Source: Poecilobothrus nobilitatus (taxonomy: Eukaryota > Arthropoda > Insecta > Diptera > Dolichopodidae). Taken from it: a stretch of 64,000 bases of DNA. The translations under genes and the position numbers were made by a program. The notes beneath the pieces are model-generated. The model was not told the DNA's origin, made no database searches, and saw only the letters and a list, made by a program, of their open reading frames with translations. How positions within the stretch are numbered: the first letter of the stretch is position 1; every line of letters begins with the position of its first letter. The stretch lies in assembly GCA_947095535.1 (NCBI GenBank), contig OX352773.1, positions 169,582,438 to 169,646,437 on the forward strand, given 5' to 3'. Shown here in pieces: positions 35,424 to 48,469 of the stretch.

Positions 35424-36308
35424 TGACATAAAAAAGATATTTCAAATGCTTCAATCTAACATTGTTTTAATTAAATTTAGAAGGCAAATTTTTTTTTTTT
35501 ATTTTATTATTTTCATAATCAGTCATTCCATTTAAACAGTGGCTAAAAGTGAAATCCTTTCAAAAAAAAAAAAAATAAGAAAATAATCCAATCAATTCTT
35601 TACATTAAAATTTTTTTTAAATTTATTTTTACATGATTGGAAAAAATTTAACTGCTCTCTTTTTATTTGAATTGTTTATTAATGCATTTTATTGTTCTCG
35701 TCTTGTACTCAAAAAAAAAAAAAAACAGTTTTTTTTTACAAAAAAAATCATTATTTAAAGATTGTCATATTCAATTTTATATTCAAGTTAATGATGTCTT
35801 CAAAAATTGCACTCCAAATCTACATAAAACATAAAATGCAAATGATGCATTTTTCATTTTTTTGTTATTCGAAAAATTAATTCGTTGAATTTTCATTACA
35901 GAAAAAAATGTTGCGATAATCTATTGAATGAAATTTAAATTTATCTTTAATAAAAAAAAAAAAAAAAACCTTAAGAAAAAAATATAAATCTTATAAGTTT
36001 TAAAAGTGCACATCATTGCATTTATTTTCATATTTTTTTTTTTATTCTATAAGCGCTTTTCTTTTTTAATGACTTGTAAAAATATGAATCAATATTTTAG
36101 TGGAAGTATTTTGTACAAATTTCTTGTTTTTATCATTCAAAAGGATAATAATATCCTCTTTAAATGATGAAAATCCAATTGAAAATTAAAAATAAAATAA
36201 AATTTTTGAATTATATTTTAAAAATTCACTCTCTAACTTTTTGGAAAATCTTAAACAATACATTAAAATTATACACTTATTAAATTTATGAGTCAAAGAA
36301 ATCGAATC
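35424..36308. other. Gene-free AT-rich stretch
   Basis: Several A and T runs of 12-16 bases (35490, 35562, 35710, 35951, 36038) and no supported gene. It separates the H2 copy from the F3 copy at 36309. Confidence 0.55.
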
Positions 36309-37146
36309 AAACAAACAAGACTGAAAGTAAACCATCGGTTTTTAAAAGCGCACATTTCCAAAAATTAATACAAACTGTTTAGAATTGTGACTTGCACCAA
36401 AATTTGAAAATTGTATATAAGAAAAAATGTAAAAATAGGATTTTTTTGCAATTTTGAGGGGTTGTAAATTGCGGAATCCTATATAACTAAGAAAAACGTA
36501 ATACACGTAAAAATATATTACTAGAGCTTTAATTAATTTATATCTTGCCAAAGAAAAATGTATACAGGAGGAGAAGTTACAAGTGTTAAAAAATAGTTAA
36601 TTTTCTATTTTTGAGCTCTAATAGCTCAAAGGCGGTATTCTAAAAATATTTTCTGAGGAAACTTATACTATTCCAAAAGTTCCTTGCTTCAAAATTTCAA
36701 GCCCCTTTCTAAAAGCGTTATGAAGGTAGAAAAATCATGCAAAATTTGGCTTTCACATAACGGTAAATTTAAATACTAAATATAAAAAAAATATGTATTT
36801 TTTGTAAATATATTGAAATTGATTTACAAAGGCAAAAAAAATTTCTGCTAAATGTCGTTTTCAGATTGAAAAAATGCTAAACGGAACATGAAATATACGC
36901 AAATAGGGCTTTTTCAAAGTTTGAGCGGCTGTAGTTCCCTGATGGATGGGGCTACATAAAAAAGTTGTTCCACAAAATTTATTTTTTTATGAGACCTACG
37001 CATGGTCAAAATTTTGTTTCTCTATCTTTAACGGTGTAGACGTTTTGTAAACAGACGGACAGAAAAACGGTCGAACGGACGGAGGGACAGAGTGAATCTA
37101 ATAGGCACATTTTTTCAAATTTTTTTTGGAAATGTGCTAAAAATGT
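36309..37146 (+). mobile_element. Family F3 Helentron/DINE-like element, copy g (well preserved)
   Basis: The leader is AACAAACAAGACTGAAAGTA, then 'aaagcgcacatttccaaaaattaa...actgtttagaattgtgacttgcacc'. The central block CGGCTGTAGTTCCCTGATGG with ATGGGGCTACATAAAA lies near 36927-36962. The tail is AAACAGACGGACAGAAAAAC and GGACGGAGGGACAGAGTGAA. The 3' end has an inverted pair, GGCACATTTTTTC ... GGAAATGTGCTAAAAA (37107-37146), a terminal hairpin comparable to that of H1 and H2. It is non-coding. Confidence 0.75.
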
Positions 37147-37721
37147 TTTTAAAATGATTTTAAATAATTTTTCAATTATTTTGTCATAATATAAAATTAT
37201 TCATAGTTATTTTTTCTGAGAAAAAATCTAAAATTAAGCATTAATAAAACCATTAAAATGATATTGAAATTAAACGCTCAAATAAGTCATACTATATAAT
37301 AAATCCCACTAACAATAAAAGTCATAAAAAACCATAAAATATTAGTTGCCAAAACAAGAGGATCCCATTCCCACTTTTCATTTAATCTGAATCATTTAGT
37401 TTGGGAATTATCTCAAAAACTATTTTATAAATTTATTTCATTTTGCTATGAAATTTTTAACGACCTTTGTTGCACAAAGAATCACTGTTTCTAATGATTA
37501 TTTTATTTACTTAAGCAAATTTTCTTCTTTTTTCGATAATATTATTTTGAAAAATTATAAAAGTGTTTGAGTTTGAAATGCACGCAATTGAATTACTTTT
37601 GCTTTATTAAAGAAATTCTTTTCTGGTAAAAAAATATCTGATATTTTTCTTCTTATAAAAAATTCATATAATGGTTTTCATAAATTTATACGTACAGTTT
37701 TAAGATTTCAAAATAAATAAA

Positions 37722-38191
37722 AATGAGAAGGAGGGTAGAATAAACTTTGTTAACTCTTGATTTCCATAAATTTTGATTAAGTACCAAAATATATTAATTG
37801 TATACATTTCGAAGTTGTAAGACAGATATATGCAAAATTGTAGCTGCGTTAGACTAATAAAATCTTGTAGAAATCGTTGCCATAAAACTTAGCTTCTTTT
37901 GACAAAATACCCAGATGTCCATTTTAATTTTACATTGAATTATGTTCATATAAAATAAAAAAAGTTGTATATAGGAACTTTATACGAACCAGCAGGTCTC
38001 AATTGTTCAATTTTAATAGCAAAAGTGATATTTATATAAAAATTAAATTGTAAAAATTTCAGAACTCAAATAACTCAATTATTTTTTGAGTTATCGTACA
38101 AATGAACCGATGTACGAACATATAAGCAGTTTTCTTTACAGTGTCAGAAACGGAATGGCAAATTTATAATATGTATACCCGTACGAGTAAC
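37722..38191 (+). mobile_element. Family H2 element, copy d (degraded)
   Basis: The start AATGAGAAGGAGGGTAGAAT corresponds to AACGAGGAAGAGTGCAGTAG of copy a. It then shares TTTGTTAACTCTTG, 'agttgtaagacagatatatgcaaaattgtagctgcgttag' and 'ggtctcaattgttc'. The ACGG tract is worn to CGTACAAATGAACCGATGTACG. The end retains GTATACCCGTACGAGTA but the hairpin is damaged. Confidence 0.5.
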
Positions 38192-38842
38192 CATTCTCAC
38201 ACAGATAATCTAAAGTATTAAAATTACGAAATCAACTTTACAGCGATTTTAGAATGTATATAATTTTTTAATTTTTAGTAACAAAAATGCATTTTCTTAA
38301 ACGTCTTATTTTGCAACACATTACCACAGTGGATTGGTAGTGGATTGGATCAAAACAAAAACCAAAAATAAAATTCAACATATTTCATTTTCATCACAAC
38401 CCAACACACTCTTTTCTAAAATTTTCCTCTATTTTGTATCTCTAATATTTTTCATAACTGATGAATGTTGACTATGATGGCTAATAATGAATATGTGAGA
38501 ATATTTAAAATGTATTTTAAAAATACATCTTTAGATATACATTCGGTACTAAGCAACAAACAACATAAAATATTTTCTCAGTTATTATATATTTTGTTTT
38601 CGTGTTGCATATTGCAATTTATTTTCCAAAAATGTTGTTTATCAATAAGATTGGAATCGATTTGTGCAACAGTCTGCAGTTATTTTTCACAAAAAAAAAA
38701 ACAAAAACCAACAAAAAGGAAAAAAGAAGAAATAAAAGAAATAAGAAAAATTATAAAAGAATTTAAATTTTAATAATGATGTGGTATTATTGTGGGGAAA
38801 TTTTATTTTATTTCTATCAACATTAGGGGTGAATATAAATTA
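38192..38842. other. Gene-free stretch with a low-complexity frame
   Basis: A plus-strand frame of 102 codons at 38465-38773 starts MLTMMANNEYVRIFKM and ends in a lysine-rich stretch encoded by poly-A. It shows no domain, its composition follows the AT background, and there is no support from flanking structure, so I do not call it a gene. Confidence 0.5.
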
Positions 38843-40421
38843 TTTTTATATCCGTACGATAAGTATCGGGTATATTAAAATTGCTCCTCCGTTTGTAACA
38901 CCTCGAAATAACCTAGATAGATATCTCTTCAAAGGTATGGATCGGATCAGAATCAAATTCTGAGTCGATTAAGCTTTGTTCGTCCGTCCGTCATAGTAAG
39001 ATAACTCAAAAACTAAGAAAGCGCGAGTCTTGAAATTAACAGAAAATATTTTTCCATCAATTTGTAGGTTCCCTTTTTTTTTTTTTTGGTGAGATCCGAT
39101 CAAAACTTCGGGTAGCTTTCGAGCAACTAACTTTTTGATCTCCACATTTTTCATACAAATTTTTTCAAAAGTTCTACATCATTTGAAGTAGAGCCCTGAA
39201 ATTTTGATTACGGATAGATATCCTAAAAAAAATAATTTTATGGAAGAAGTTTTTTCTGTAGCCTCACCAATTACTGAGCTACAGTCCTCCAAAGTTCGAA
39301 AAAGCTCCAAATTTAAATTGTTATAACACAAGTTCTATAAGGTATATCTTTAATCTGAAATCAATGCCAAACGATACCTGCAGTTATTTACAAATATGTA
39401 TATAATAAATATATACTTGTGCCATACGGTTTCTTAATTTACCGTTATGCAAAATAGAATTGCAAAATTCTATAATCTTTCCATCTTCCTAACGGTTTAA
39501 GTTGAAATTTTGACAGAAGTTAGATATTTAAAAATAAGTATGAGTCATTTCAGAAAATATTTTTATATCGCCCCCCGTTTAGGAGCTGTACGAGGTCAAA
39601 AACTTTTCTATTTTTAAACACTTATAACTTGAACACCTGTTCAAATTTTTTTGAAGTAATACATAAAAATTAAAGCATCAACATTGGACTTTTATTTCTG
39701 TTAGCAACTTTTTTTAATAATATAGGATTACCTTAAAATTAACGAAAGTGTGATTTGATTTTTCTTAACGAAAGTGTGATAAATTTTATTTAACGATTTT
39801 TTTGAATATTTTTTTACTCGATTATTTTGAAATTCTTGAGGATGATACGTATTACGTAGTACAAAAAAATGAAAAAATATAACGGTTACGGTTCCTTGAA
39901 GTATTTATATTTATATGATATTGATATACATACATATAGAGGTATAAGTAATAAGAGTACATATTATAATAGGTAGATATATGTATGTATATAAATATAG
40001 CGGCGTATTTATACGTATTTTATTGTAGTTATTAGAAATTATTTTACGAATGAAATATTTTTGAATACATATGCATTATTCATATTAATATATATTTGCT
40101 ATTTTGTCGTAAGTATAAATTAATATTCGTTTGCCGCTTAGTATTAAATAGTACTAAATAATATTATATCATATTTTGAAAAGTATTGGATTGATAATCG
40201 TAAGGTGGAAGGTTAGAATCTGATTTTGAAGAATGATGAATATATATGTATATGTACAAACCACAGTTCTAGACATTATAAAACTCATCAAAATTATTAT
40301 TATTAAAATACTGAAAAATTAAAAAAAATAATATTATAAGCAGAGGGGCAGACTATGAACATACTAACGGATTCGTACGGGTATCTAAGAGTTGACAAAG
40401 ACAACTGTATTCTTCCTCATT
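38843..40421 (-). mobile_element. Family H1 Helentron/DINE-like element, copy d (diverged)
   Basis: It is the reverse of the H1 order. At the left is a worn hairpin TATATCCG-tacgataagtat-CGGGTATA (near 38848-38873), then GTTTGTAACACCTCGAAATA, GTTCGTCCGTCCGTC (38980-38994, the inverse ACGG run), the block around 39250-39290 and, at the right, TGTATTCTTCCTCATT. It is about 10 percent different by eye from the other H1 copies and its ACGG run is short, so it is the oldest full-length copy. It is separated by only 175 bp from the oppositely oriented copy at 40596. Confidence 0.8.
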
Positions 40422-40595
40422 TTTTTTTTGTTTTTGGAAAATTTTGAATTCTTAATCGAATCAAACGCTGTTTAAATTATTAAAAATACTCTCTTATATC
40501 ACTATTTTTTTTTCACTTTTGTCGGGATTAAAATTCCATGAAAGTCTTCTTTACTTTTTATTTAAAATTTATTCTGAATATTAAATTAAAAAAAA

Positions 40596-42180
40596 AACGA
40601 GGAAGAATACAGTTGACTTTGTCAACTCTTAGATACCCGTACGAACCGTTAGTATGTTCACAGCCTGTCACTCTGCTTACAATATTATTTTTTTAATATT
40701 TTAGTATTTTAAAATAATTTGGGTGAATTTTATAATTTCTAGAACTATGGGTTGTACATATATTCAAACTATATGTTTATATGTACATTCTTCAAAAGCA
40801 GATTCTAACCTTCCACATAACGATTATCAATCCAAAACTTTTTCAAATATTCTATAGTACCATTTAATACTAAGGTAAATGTATATTAAATTTACTTAGT
40901 ACAAAACAGTAAATATAATTTTAAATATTATATTATATTATATTTAAATATTCCATTGACAGAATAATTTCTTATAAGTACAATAAAATACATATATGTA
41001 TATAAATACGGCGCTATATAATATACATCTATACTCTTATCATTCATGCACTAGTGACATATACGATATGTAAATAAACATGATATTATATAAGTATGTA
41101 TATATATCAATATCATATAAATAAAAATTCTTCAAGCAACCGTTATGTTGTTTATTTATTTACATTTTTATGTACTACGCATTATATCTTCAACAATTTC
41201 AAATTATCGAGTAAAACAATATGCAAAAAAAATTCGTTAAAGAAATTTGTTAGAAAATTTGAAAAAATCAAGTAACACTTTCGTCAATTATAAAGTAACC
41301 CTATATTATTAAAAAAAGTTATTAACAGAAATAAAAGTATAATGTTGGAGCTTTAATTTTTGTGTATTACTTCAAAAAAATGTTAACAGGTGTTCAAGTT
41401 ACAGGTGTTTAAAAATAGGAAATTTTCAGTTTTTGACCCCTTACGGCTCCTAAACGGGGGGTGATACAAAAAAAATTTCTGATTTGACTCATACTAATTT
41501 TCAAAGATCTAACTTCTGTCAAAATTTCAAGTTTCCAAATTAAACCGTTTAGAAGATGAAAGGGTTAAAGAATTTTGCAAAATTTGAGTTTCGCATAACG
41601 GTAAATTAAGACACCGTATGCCAAAAATATATATTTATTGTATATACATTTTTAAAGCTAATGAAAGTAGTAATCGTTTGGCGTTTTCAAAATGAAGATA
41701 TACCTTATACAACTTGTGCTATAACAATTTAAATATAGAGCTTTTTTGAACCTTTGGGGAGCTGTAGCTCCGTAACGGGTGGAGCTACAAAAAAAAATTA
41801 TTAAAAATGAAATTAATATTTTTGTGAGATCTATCAGTAGTTAAAATTTCATAGCTCTATTGCAAAAAAAAGTGGGGATCTAAAAGTTAGGTGTTCGAGA
41901 GCTACCCTAAGGCTTGGTCCAAACTCAACCAAAAAAAATAGGGAACCTACAAATTACTCCCAAAATATTTTGTGTAAATTTCAAGATTCTAGCTTTCTTA
42001 GTTTTTGAGTTAGCGTGCTGACGGACGGACGGACGGACGGACGGACATGGCTCAAAAGTCTTAGAATTTTTTTCTGATCCGATCCATACCTTTGAAGGTA
42101 TATCTAGCTCGCTTATTTCGAGGTGTTACAAACGGAGGAGTAATTTTATTATACCCGATCCTATCGTACGGGTATAAAAA
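40596..42180 (+). mobile_element. Family H1 Helentron/DINE-like element, copy b
   Basis: It is nearly identical over its length to the copy at 3121: same start AACGAGGAAGAATACAGTTG, same GATACCCGTACGAACCG, same central block AGCTGTAGCTCCGTAACGGG (41758-41777) with GTGGAGCTACAAAAA. The end hairpin is TTATACCCG (42149-42157), an 11-nt loop, then CGGGTATAA (42169-42177). The ACGG run is longer here, about six units (42020-42045) against about four at 3121. High identity between copies 37 kb apart points to fairly recent spread. Confidence 0.85.
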
Positions 42181-42588
42181 TTTAAATACCAATGAAAAGT
42201 TTAAAGTTTTTAATAGTTTAGTTTTTCTTTTGTTTTTACGATGAGATTCAAAAGATTAACGATGAACTTGATACAGAAAGAAAATTAAAGAATAAATTAA
42301 ATTTTTATGCTTTTTAATATTATTGAAAATGTATTTAAGATTATGATAATCTTCTATTGTTGATCAATGGAAGTTATAGTATAAGTTCCTATAAAATAAG
42401 ATGTGATAAATTTCTAGAATAAGAAATTAAATTTACGTTTTATTTAAGAAATTTCTAAGATGTAATACTATAAACATTTAACAGAAGATAAAATTTCCAA
42501 GTGATCGAGATTCTATTTATAATAATTTTTTAAATAACTTGTCCTTAAATTCTGATGATAAATTTAAAATGTTCCCAAAAAAAAAAAA

Positions 42589-42945
42589 ACCACAAAGTAG
42601 AATGTAAAACCAAAGGATTTTAAAGATGTACATTTTCCAAAAGTTATTAAAAGCAGTTTTAAATACTGTGACTTGCACCAAATATTTGTAAATTTTCTCA
42701 GACTTTTATTTGTAAGAAAAAATTGTAGAAAATCAAGTGCCATTTTCTTCCATTTCAAACAAACCTGGTAGATCAACAAAAAAAAAGCTGTTCTACAACA
42801 CATTTATTTTTTAAGAGGCCTACCAATGGTTTAAGTGTCATTGTTCTATCATAAATGGTATAGAACTTTTGTAAACAGATGGGTGGACGGTCGCAGATAG
42901 TCAAAATAATAAGCAAATAAATGCCTTAAATTTTTTTAAAAAAAG
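42589..42945 (+). mobile_element. Family F3 element, copy h (internally deleted)
   Basis: The leader is CCACAAAGTAGAATGTAAAA with 'gatgtacattttccaaaagttat...actgtgacttgcacc'. It then jumps near 42770-42790 from the first third straight to the block after the central motif ('aaaaagctgttctacaacacatttattttttaagaggcctaccaatggt') and the tail AAACAGATGGGTGGACGG. About 450 bp of the usual interior are missing. Confidence 0.65.
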
Positions 42946-43210
42946 AACATAAAGTGGACTAAACTTTATTAGGTCAACGTGTCAAAACAGTAACTATCCT
43001 AAATAAAATGTGACAGCTGTTTTTTAAGAGCGACTAAGAAAAATTTAGTTACGATCGATCCTAGCAAATTATATTAAACGTGAAATGAAGAATAATTAAG
43101 GAAAATAAAAAGGTTAATTATTATTAATTTATAAAATCTTATCCTTCTTCAAATATCCAAATTACTCAAAACAATACTTTCAAATATAAAAAAGTAATAC
43201 ATGATATAAT

Positions 43211-44792
43211 CATTATACCCGTACATAGGATCGGGTATAATAAAATTACTCCTCCGTTTGTAACACCTCGAAATAAGCGAGCTAGATATACCTTCAAAGG
43301 TATGGATCGGATCAGAAAAAAATTCTAAGACTTTTGAGCCATGTCCGTCCGTCCGTCCGTCCGTCAGCACGCTAACTCAAAAACTAAGAAAGCTAGAATC
43401 TTGAGATTTACACAAAGTATTTTGGGAGTAATTTGTAGGTTCCCTATTTTTTTTGGTTGAGTTTGGACCAAGCCTTAGGGTAGCTCTCGAACACCTAACT
43501 TTTAGATCCCCACATTTTTTTTGCAATAGAGCTATGAAATAGATCTCTACTGATAGATCTCACAAAAATATTAATTTTATTTTTAATAACTTTTTTTTGT
43601 AGCCCCACCCGTTACGGAGCTACAGCTCCCCAAAGGTTCAAAAAAGCTCTATATTTAAATTGTTATAGCACAAGTTGTATAAGGTATATCTTCATTTTGG
43701 AAACGCTAAACGATTACTACTGTTATTAGCTTTAAAAGTATATATAGAATAAATATATATTTGTGGCATACGGTGTCTTAATTTACCGTTATGCGAAACT
43801 AAAATTTTGCAAAATCCTTTAACCCTTCTATCTTCTAAACGGTTTAAGTTGAAAACTTGAAATTTTTACAGAAGTTAGATCTTTGAAAATAAGTATGAGT
43901 CATTTCAGAAATTTTTTTGGTATCACCCCCCGTTTAGGAGCTGTAAGGAGTCAAAAACTGAAAATTTCCTATTTTTAAACACCTGTAACTTGAACACCTG
44001 TTAAAATTTTTTTGAAGTAATACACAAAAATTAAAGCTTCAACATCATACTCTTATTTCTGTTAACAACTTTTTTTAATAATATAGGGTTACTTTATAAT
44101 TGACGAAAGTGTTACTTGATTTTTTCAAATTTTCTAACAAATTTCTTCAACAAATTTTTTGCATTTTGTTTTACTCGATAATTTGAAATTGTTGAGGATA
44201 TAATGCGTAGTACATAAAAATGTAAATAAATATACAACATAACGGTTGCTTGAAGAATTTTTATTTATATGATATTGGTATACATACATACTTATATAAT
44301 ATCATGTTTATTTACATATCGTATATGTCACTAGTGAATGAATGATAAGAGTATATATGTATATTATATAGCGCCGTATTTACATACATATATGTATTTT
44401 ATTGTACTTATAAGAAATTATTCTGTTAATGGAATATTTAAATATAATATAATATAATATTTAAAATTATATTTACTATTTTGTACTAAGTAAATTTAAT
44501 ATACATTTACCGCATAGTATTAAATGGTACTATAGAATATTTGAAAAAGTTTTGGATTGATAATCGTTATGTGAAAGGTTAGAATCTGCTTTCGAAGGAT
44601 GTACATATAAACATATAGTTTGAATATATGTACAACCCATAGTTCTAGAAATTATAAAATTCACCCAAATTATTTTAAAATACTAAAATATTAAAAAAAT
44701 AATATTGTGAGCAGAGTGACAGGCTGTTAACATACTAACGGTTCGTACGGGTATCTAAGAGTTGACAAAGGCAACTGTATTCTTCCTCGTTT
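43211..44792 (-). mobile_element. Family H1 Helentron/DINE-like element, copy c
   Basis: A full-length inverted copy. The left hairpin is TTATACCCG (43213-43221), a 10-nt loop, then CGGGTATAA (43232-43240). The CCGTCCGTCCGTCCGTCC run lies at 43345-43366 (five units) and the right end reads GTATTCTTCCTCGTT. The central block in reverse, TGTAGCCCCACCCGTTACGG, is at 43600-43619. It is closely similar to the copies at 3121 and 40596. It faces the 40596 copy tail to tail across about 1.03 kb. Confidence 0.85.
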
Positions 44793-44945
44793 TTCTCCAT
44801 TACCGGAAAATTTAATATTTCTTAAAGCTTAAATTTTATATTTTTATATTTTATTATCAAAATATCTAACTATTGATATTATATTAATATTACACACTTT
44901 TCCAGAGTTTTGGAAAGACTTTTCTTTAAATTTTATTGTTTTCAT

Positions 44946-45880
44946 AAAAAACAAGATAGAATGTAAACCAACGATTTTTAAAAGCGCACATTTCCAAAAG
45001 ATAATACAAAGTGTTTAGAATTGAATTGTGACATGCACAAAAATTTGAAAATTTTATGTAATAAGAAAAAATGTGAAAATAGAACTTTTCTGAAATTTTG
45101 AGGGGCTAAGTTCGGAACTCTATATAACTAAGAAAAACCGTTAACATACGTAAGAGTATAATAGTGTAGCCTTCATTTTTATGTCTTTCCAAAGAAAAAT
45201 TTGTACAGGTGTCTAAGTTACAGGTGCCTAAAAATAGCAAATTTTCAATTTTTGAGCCCTAAAAGCTCTTAAACAGGGAGTGGTACAAAAAAAAATTTCC
45301 AAGGAAACTTATACTAATTCTAAAAGCTCTTTCTTGTTTCAAAGTTGTTTCTTGTCTTTCTTGGGTTTTCACATAACGGTAAATTTAAACAGTAAATTAC
45401 AAAATATTGCATAATTTTGATATTATTTTATAGTGATAACAAAATTTTCGGTTTTCTAGCGGCTTTAGATTGTAAAACTATTATGCAGAGCCTGAGATAT
45501 ATACATCTGAAAATGGGACTTTTTTGCAATTTTGAAGGACTGTAACTCTGGAACCCTATACAATTAAAAGAAACCATTAACACACGTAAAATATATATTA
45601 TTGGAGTTTTAATTTTTATATTTTGCCGAAATAAAATGTGTACAGGTGCCTAAGTTAAAGGTTTTCCAAAGTTTGAGGGTCGGTAGTTCGGTAATGGATG
45701 GGGCTACATGAAAAAGTTGTACCACAAAATACATTTTTTTATGAGACCTGCCCATTATTAAAATTTTTTTCTTTATCTTTAATGGTGAAGAGGTTTTGTA
45801 AACAAACGGACGGACGAACGAGCAGAGTGAAAATAATAAGCGCATTTTTTCAAAAAAAAATTTGAAAATGTGCTAAAAAC
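44946..45880 (+). mobile_element. Family F3 Helentron/DINE-like element, copy i
   Basis: The leader is AAAACAAGATAGAATGTAAA, then 'aaaagcgcacatttccaaaagataatac...gtgtttagaattgaattgtgac'. The first third is partly repeated within the element (45060-45240 and again 45505-45670: 'gaaaatgggacttttttgcaattttgaaggactgtaactctggaaccctata'). The central block GTAGTTCGGTAATGGATGGG with GCTACATGAAAAAG lies near 45670-45705. The tail has AACGGACGGACGAACGAGC. The end hairpin is AAGCGCATTTTTTCAAA ... TTTGAAAATGTGCTAAAA (45839-45880). Confidence 0.75.
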
Positions 45881-46194
45881 ACATTTGACTCAAAAGGATT
45901 TAAAACATTAAGCTAACTTCATTTCAATGTTTACTTATAAAATATCCAATAGCGTTCAGTTCATTGTAATAATTATATTCCAAAACGAAGTTTATGTAAA
46001 ACATTTTTTATTCTACTCTTATTTAGATGTTAGCGTGTGTAATTCAATTTAAGTTTTACATAAAAAGTAACACGAATCTACAAAATTTATTTATTGTTAT
46101 TATATTTTTTTGACAAAATTCCCCTTTTTCCATTTCTTTTAAAATTTTTTTTCTCTTTCTAACATGTAATACAAAGCCTTTTAAAAATAATATT

Positions 46195-46365
46195 TAGCAT
46201 TTTTTGAAAAAATCTTGAAAAACTGATTATTAATTTTACGCTTTTTCTCCGTCTAACTGTCTGTTTATAAAGCAGTTTATCTACACCGTTTGAGATAAAG
46301 CAATGCAATTTTATTCATGAATGAATTTCTTAAAAAAAGAATAGTAGTTGTAGAAAAATGTTTTT
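46195..46365 (-). mobile_element. Family F3 tail fragment, copy j
   Basis: In reverse it has the F3 tail: GCATTTTTTGAAAAAATC, TTTCTCCGTCTAACTGTCTG, 'tttataaagcagtttatctacaccgttt' and 'gtagttgtagaaaaat'. The leader and middle are absent. Confidence 0.5.
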
Positions 46366-48469
46366 ATATTACCCAGCAGAAGAGGGTTACAAAGTTTTGT
46401 TTTCCAATGTTTATAATTCAATTTCTGCTGAATTCCAATCTAAAAACCGTCGAAATTTTTGTTCGTCTGTAATCCGTATCTTTGGAACACTTTTAACAAA
46501 GCCTTGAAATTTTTGGTAGATCATAAAGAATAAGGCTAAATCAGCTCAAGAAAGTTTTTATATTTCCAACATTATACCACACACAACAACAGAGGTATTA
46601 GGATTTTCAAAAATTCTTTATTTTTAGATAAGTGTTACCTGGGCACCCAAATAATTTTGTCACACATAAAATACTTTTTTCTTAAATTGTAAATTTTCAA
46701 ATCTAATTGTGAATTTTGGAATCTCAAAATTCCAAAATATTTTTATTCTTTTCTCAAAATATGTGCCTCTAAAAACCTTTAGGTTTACATACTGTCTTCT
46801 TTTTCTCTTTCCTACACACCTGAAATTTTTTATATTTTTCAATATTGATGTTTTCATAAAATGTTGCGGGTGCAAATGGATACATAGTTAAAAATCTGAA
46901 AAAATAATTATTTTCGCCTTAAAAAATTTCAGAACAAAAAACAAAAAATGGAAGAACTAGAGAATAAAATCATCTCTATTAGTCCTTATTACCAAAAATT
47001 AAAGAAAATTACAAACTTCCTAAATTAATTCCAGATATCTCCATTTATAATTGGAATTTTTATACTATTGTTCAAATTACATTTGCAAAAGTGGTGAAAT
47101 AATATATTATTATTATGGAGTAAAAACGAAAAAGTCAAAAAGTTTCTAAATAAAATCGAAAAACTTTTACTTTTATTTTACTTTTTCTTTCGTTTTGATT
47201 TTGTGAAATTAACCTGAAATATCTATTCGCAATTTAAATAAGAGAATAAAGTTACAGGATTTTAATAATAAATGATTTTGAATGTTTCGAAATGTATGTA
47301 TCGTAGGTAAAGGTAGGCATATTTATATAGAATTTATTTTTATAATTTGATTAAAGATTCATTATGTAACAATAAGGTTTAATTTCTTCAATTGGGTATA
47401 GCTATCATAGATTGTGATAACAGTGTGGTAATTAAGGAAATATTTTAAAATGGTTTTCCGTTCCCAATAAACTTTTATGGTAGGTAATAAATTTTTAGAG
47501 TATAATAGAGAAAGGATAGCTTGTTATACCTTGATTACGAATTATAAAATATGTATCCTTTTTTAGTTATTTTTTTAATATTGTGTTTTCCCTATAATTA
47601 TAAATGTATCCTTCTGATAGCATTATATGAAAAATGTCACACCCAAAGCTACAGAAATTACCGTAGGGTTTTTGACGACGAATGTGAATAATTGTCTACC
47701 GTGATATGTATATGGTAAGATCATTAATGTAAATCTGATAAGGATACTAGCATTTCATTTGTAGATATATCTTGCAGCAGGTTTTCATCCGTCCATTGCA
47801 GCCTACATAATATACTTTCTGATGTAGGAAAAAAAAATAACAGTTTGAGTAAAAATTATAACTATTACATACTGTCCCTAACCACCAACTGAGTTTAGTT
47901 AAACTAAAATTATATATTTTCATTTATAGTCATTCAGAGTTATACATAAGAATTAAAATATAAAAATTTGGTTAATAGGTATAAAAACTTATATAAAAAA
48001 TCTGTCCAAAACATAAAAAATTAGAAGGCGATTTTATTTTATTGTTTTTTTTTTTGTAATTTATTCTGATTTTTTTTACCTTCGTCTTTCAACTTATATA
48101 ATATATGTATATATATGTATAGTTAAACCTAAAAAAGTAAAAAAAAAAACAAAACGGATCCAGAAATAACAAAGAGTGGTTTTCTACAATTTCAATAGAC
48201 TAATTAATTTTTATTATTTAATAATAAAATTAATTAATGTGTACATAATTTTCATTTTCTTAATAATTATTTCGATACTGAAGTCTTAAAACAACGTTTT
48301 GCTTAAACGAAAATGGAAAACCTTTTTTAATTTTAGAAAATGATTGGTAAAGTATTATATTAAAAAAAAAAATGGTTGGATACAAGTATTTATTATTAGA
48401 ATTGTACAGTTTTACGGCTTCCTGAACTATTTGGTTATTATGACAATATAACGAAATTTAAGAAGAACA
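46366..48469. other. Gene-free AT-rich stretch
   Basis: Overlapping frames of 60-71 codons on both strands at 46660-46891 are opposite-strand shadows in AT-rich DNA with no motif. A short frame near 46950 (MEELENKIISISPYYQKL) follows an acceptor-like TTTCAG but stops after about 26 codons. The rest is featureless. Confidence 0.5.

Noticed and set aside
38465..38773. A 102-codon plus-strand frame as a gene
   Set aside because: Its composition follows the AT background, it ends in a poly-A-encoded lysine run, and it shows no domain or splice context.
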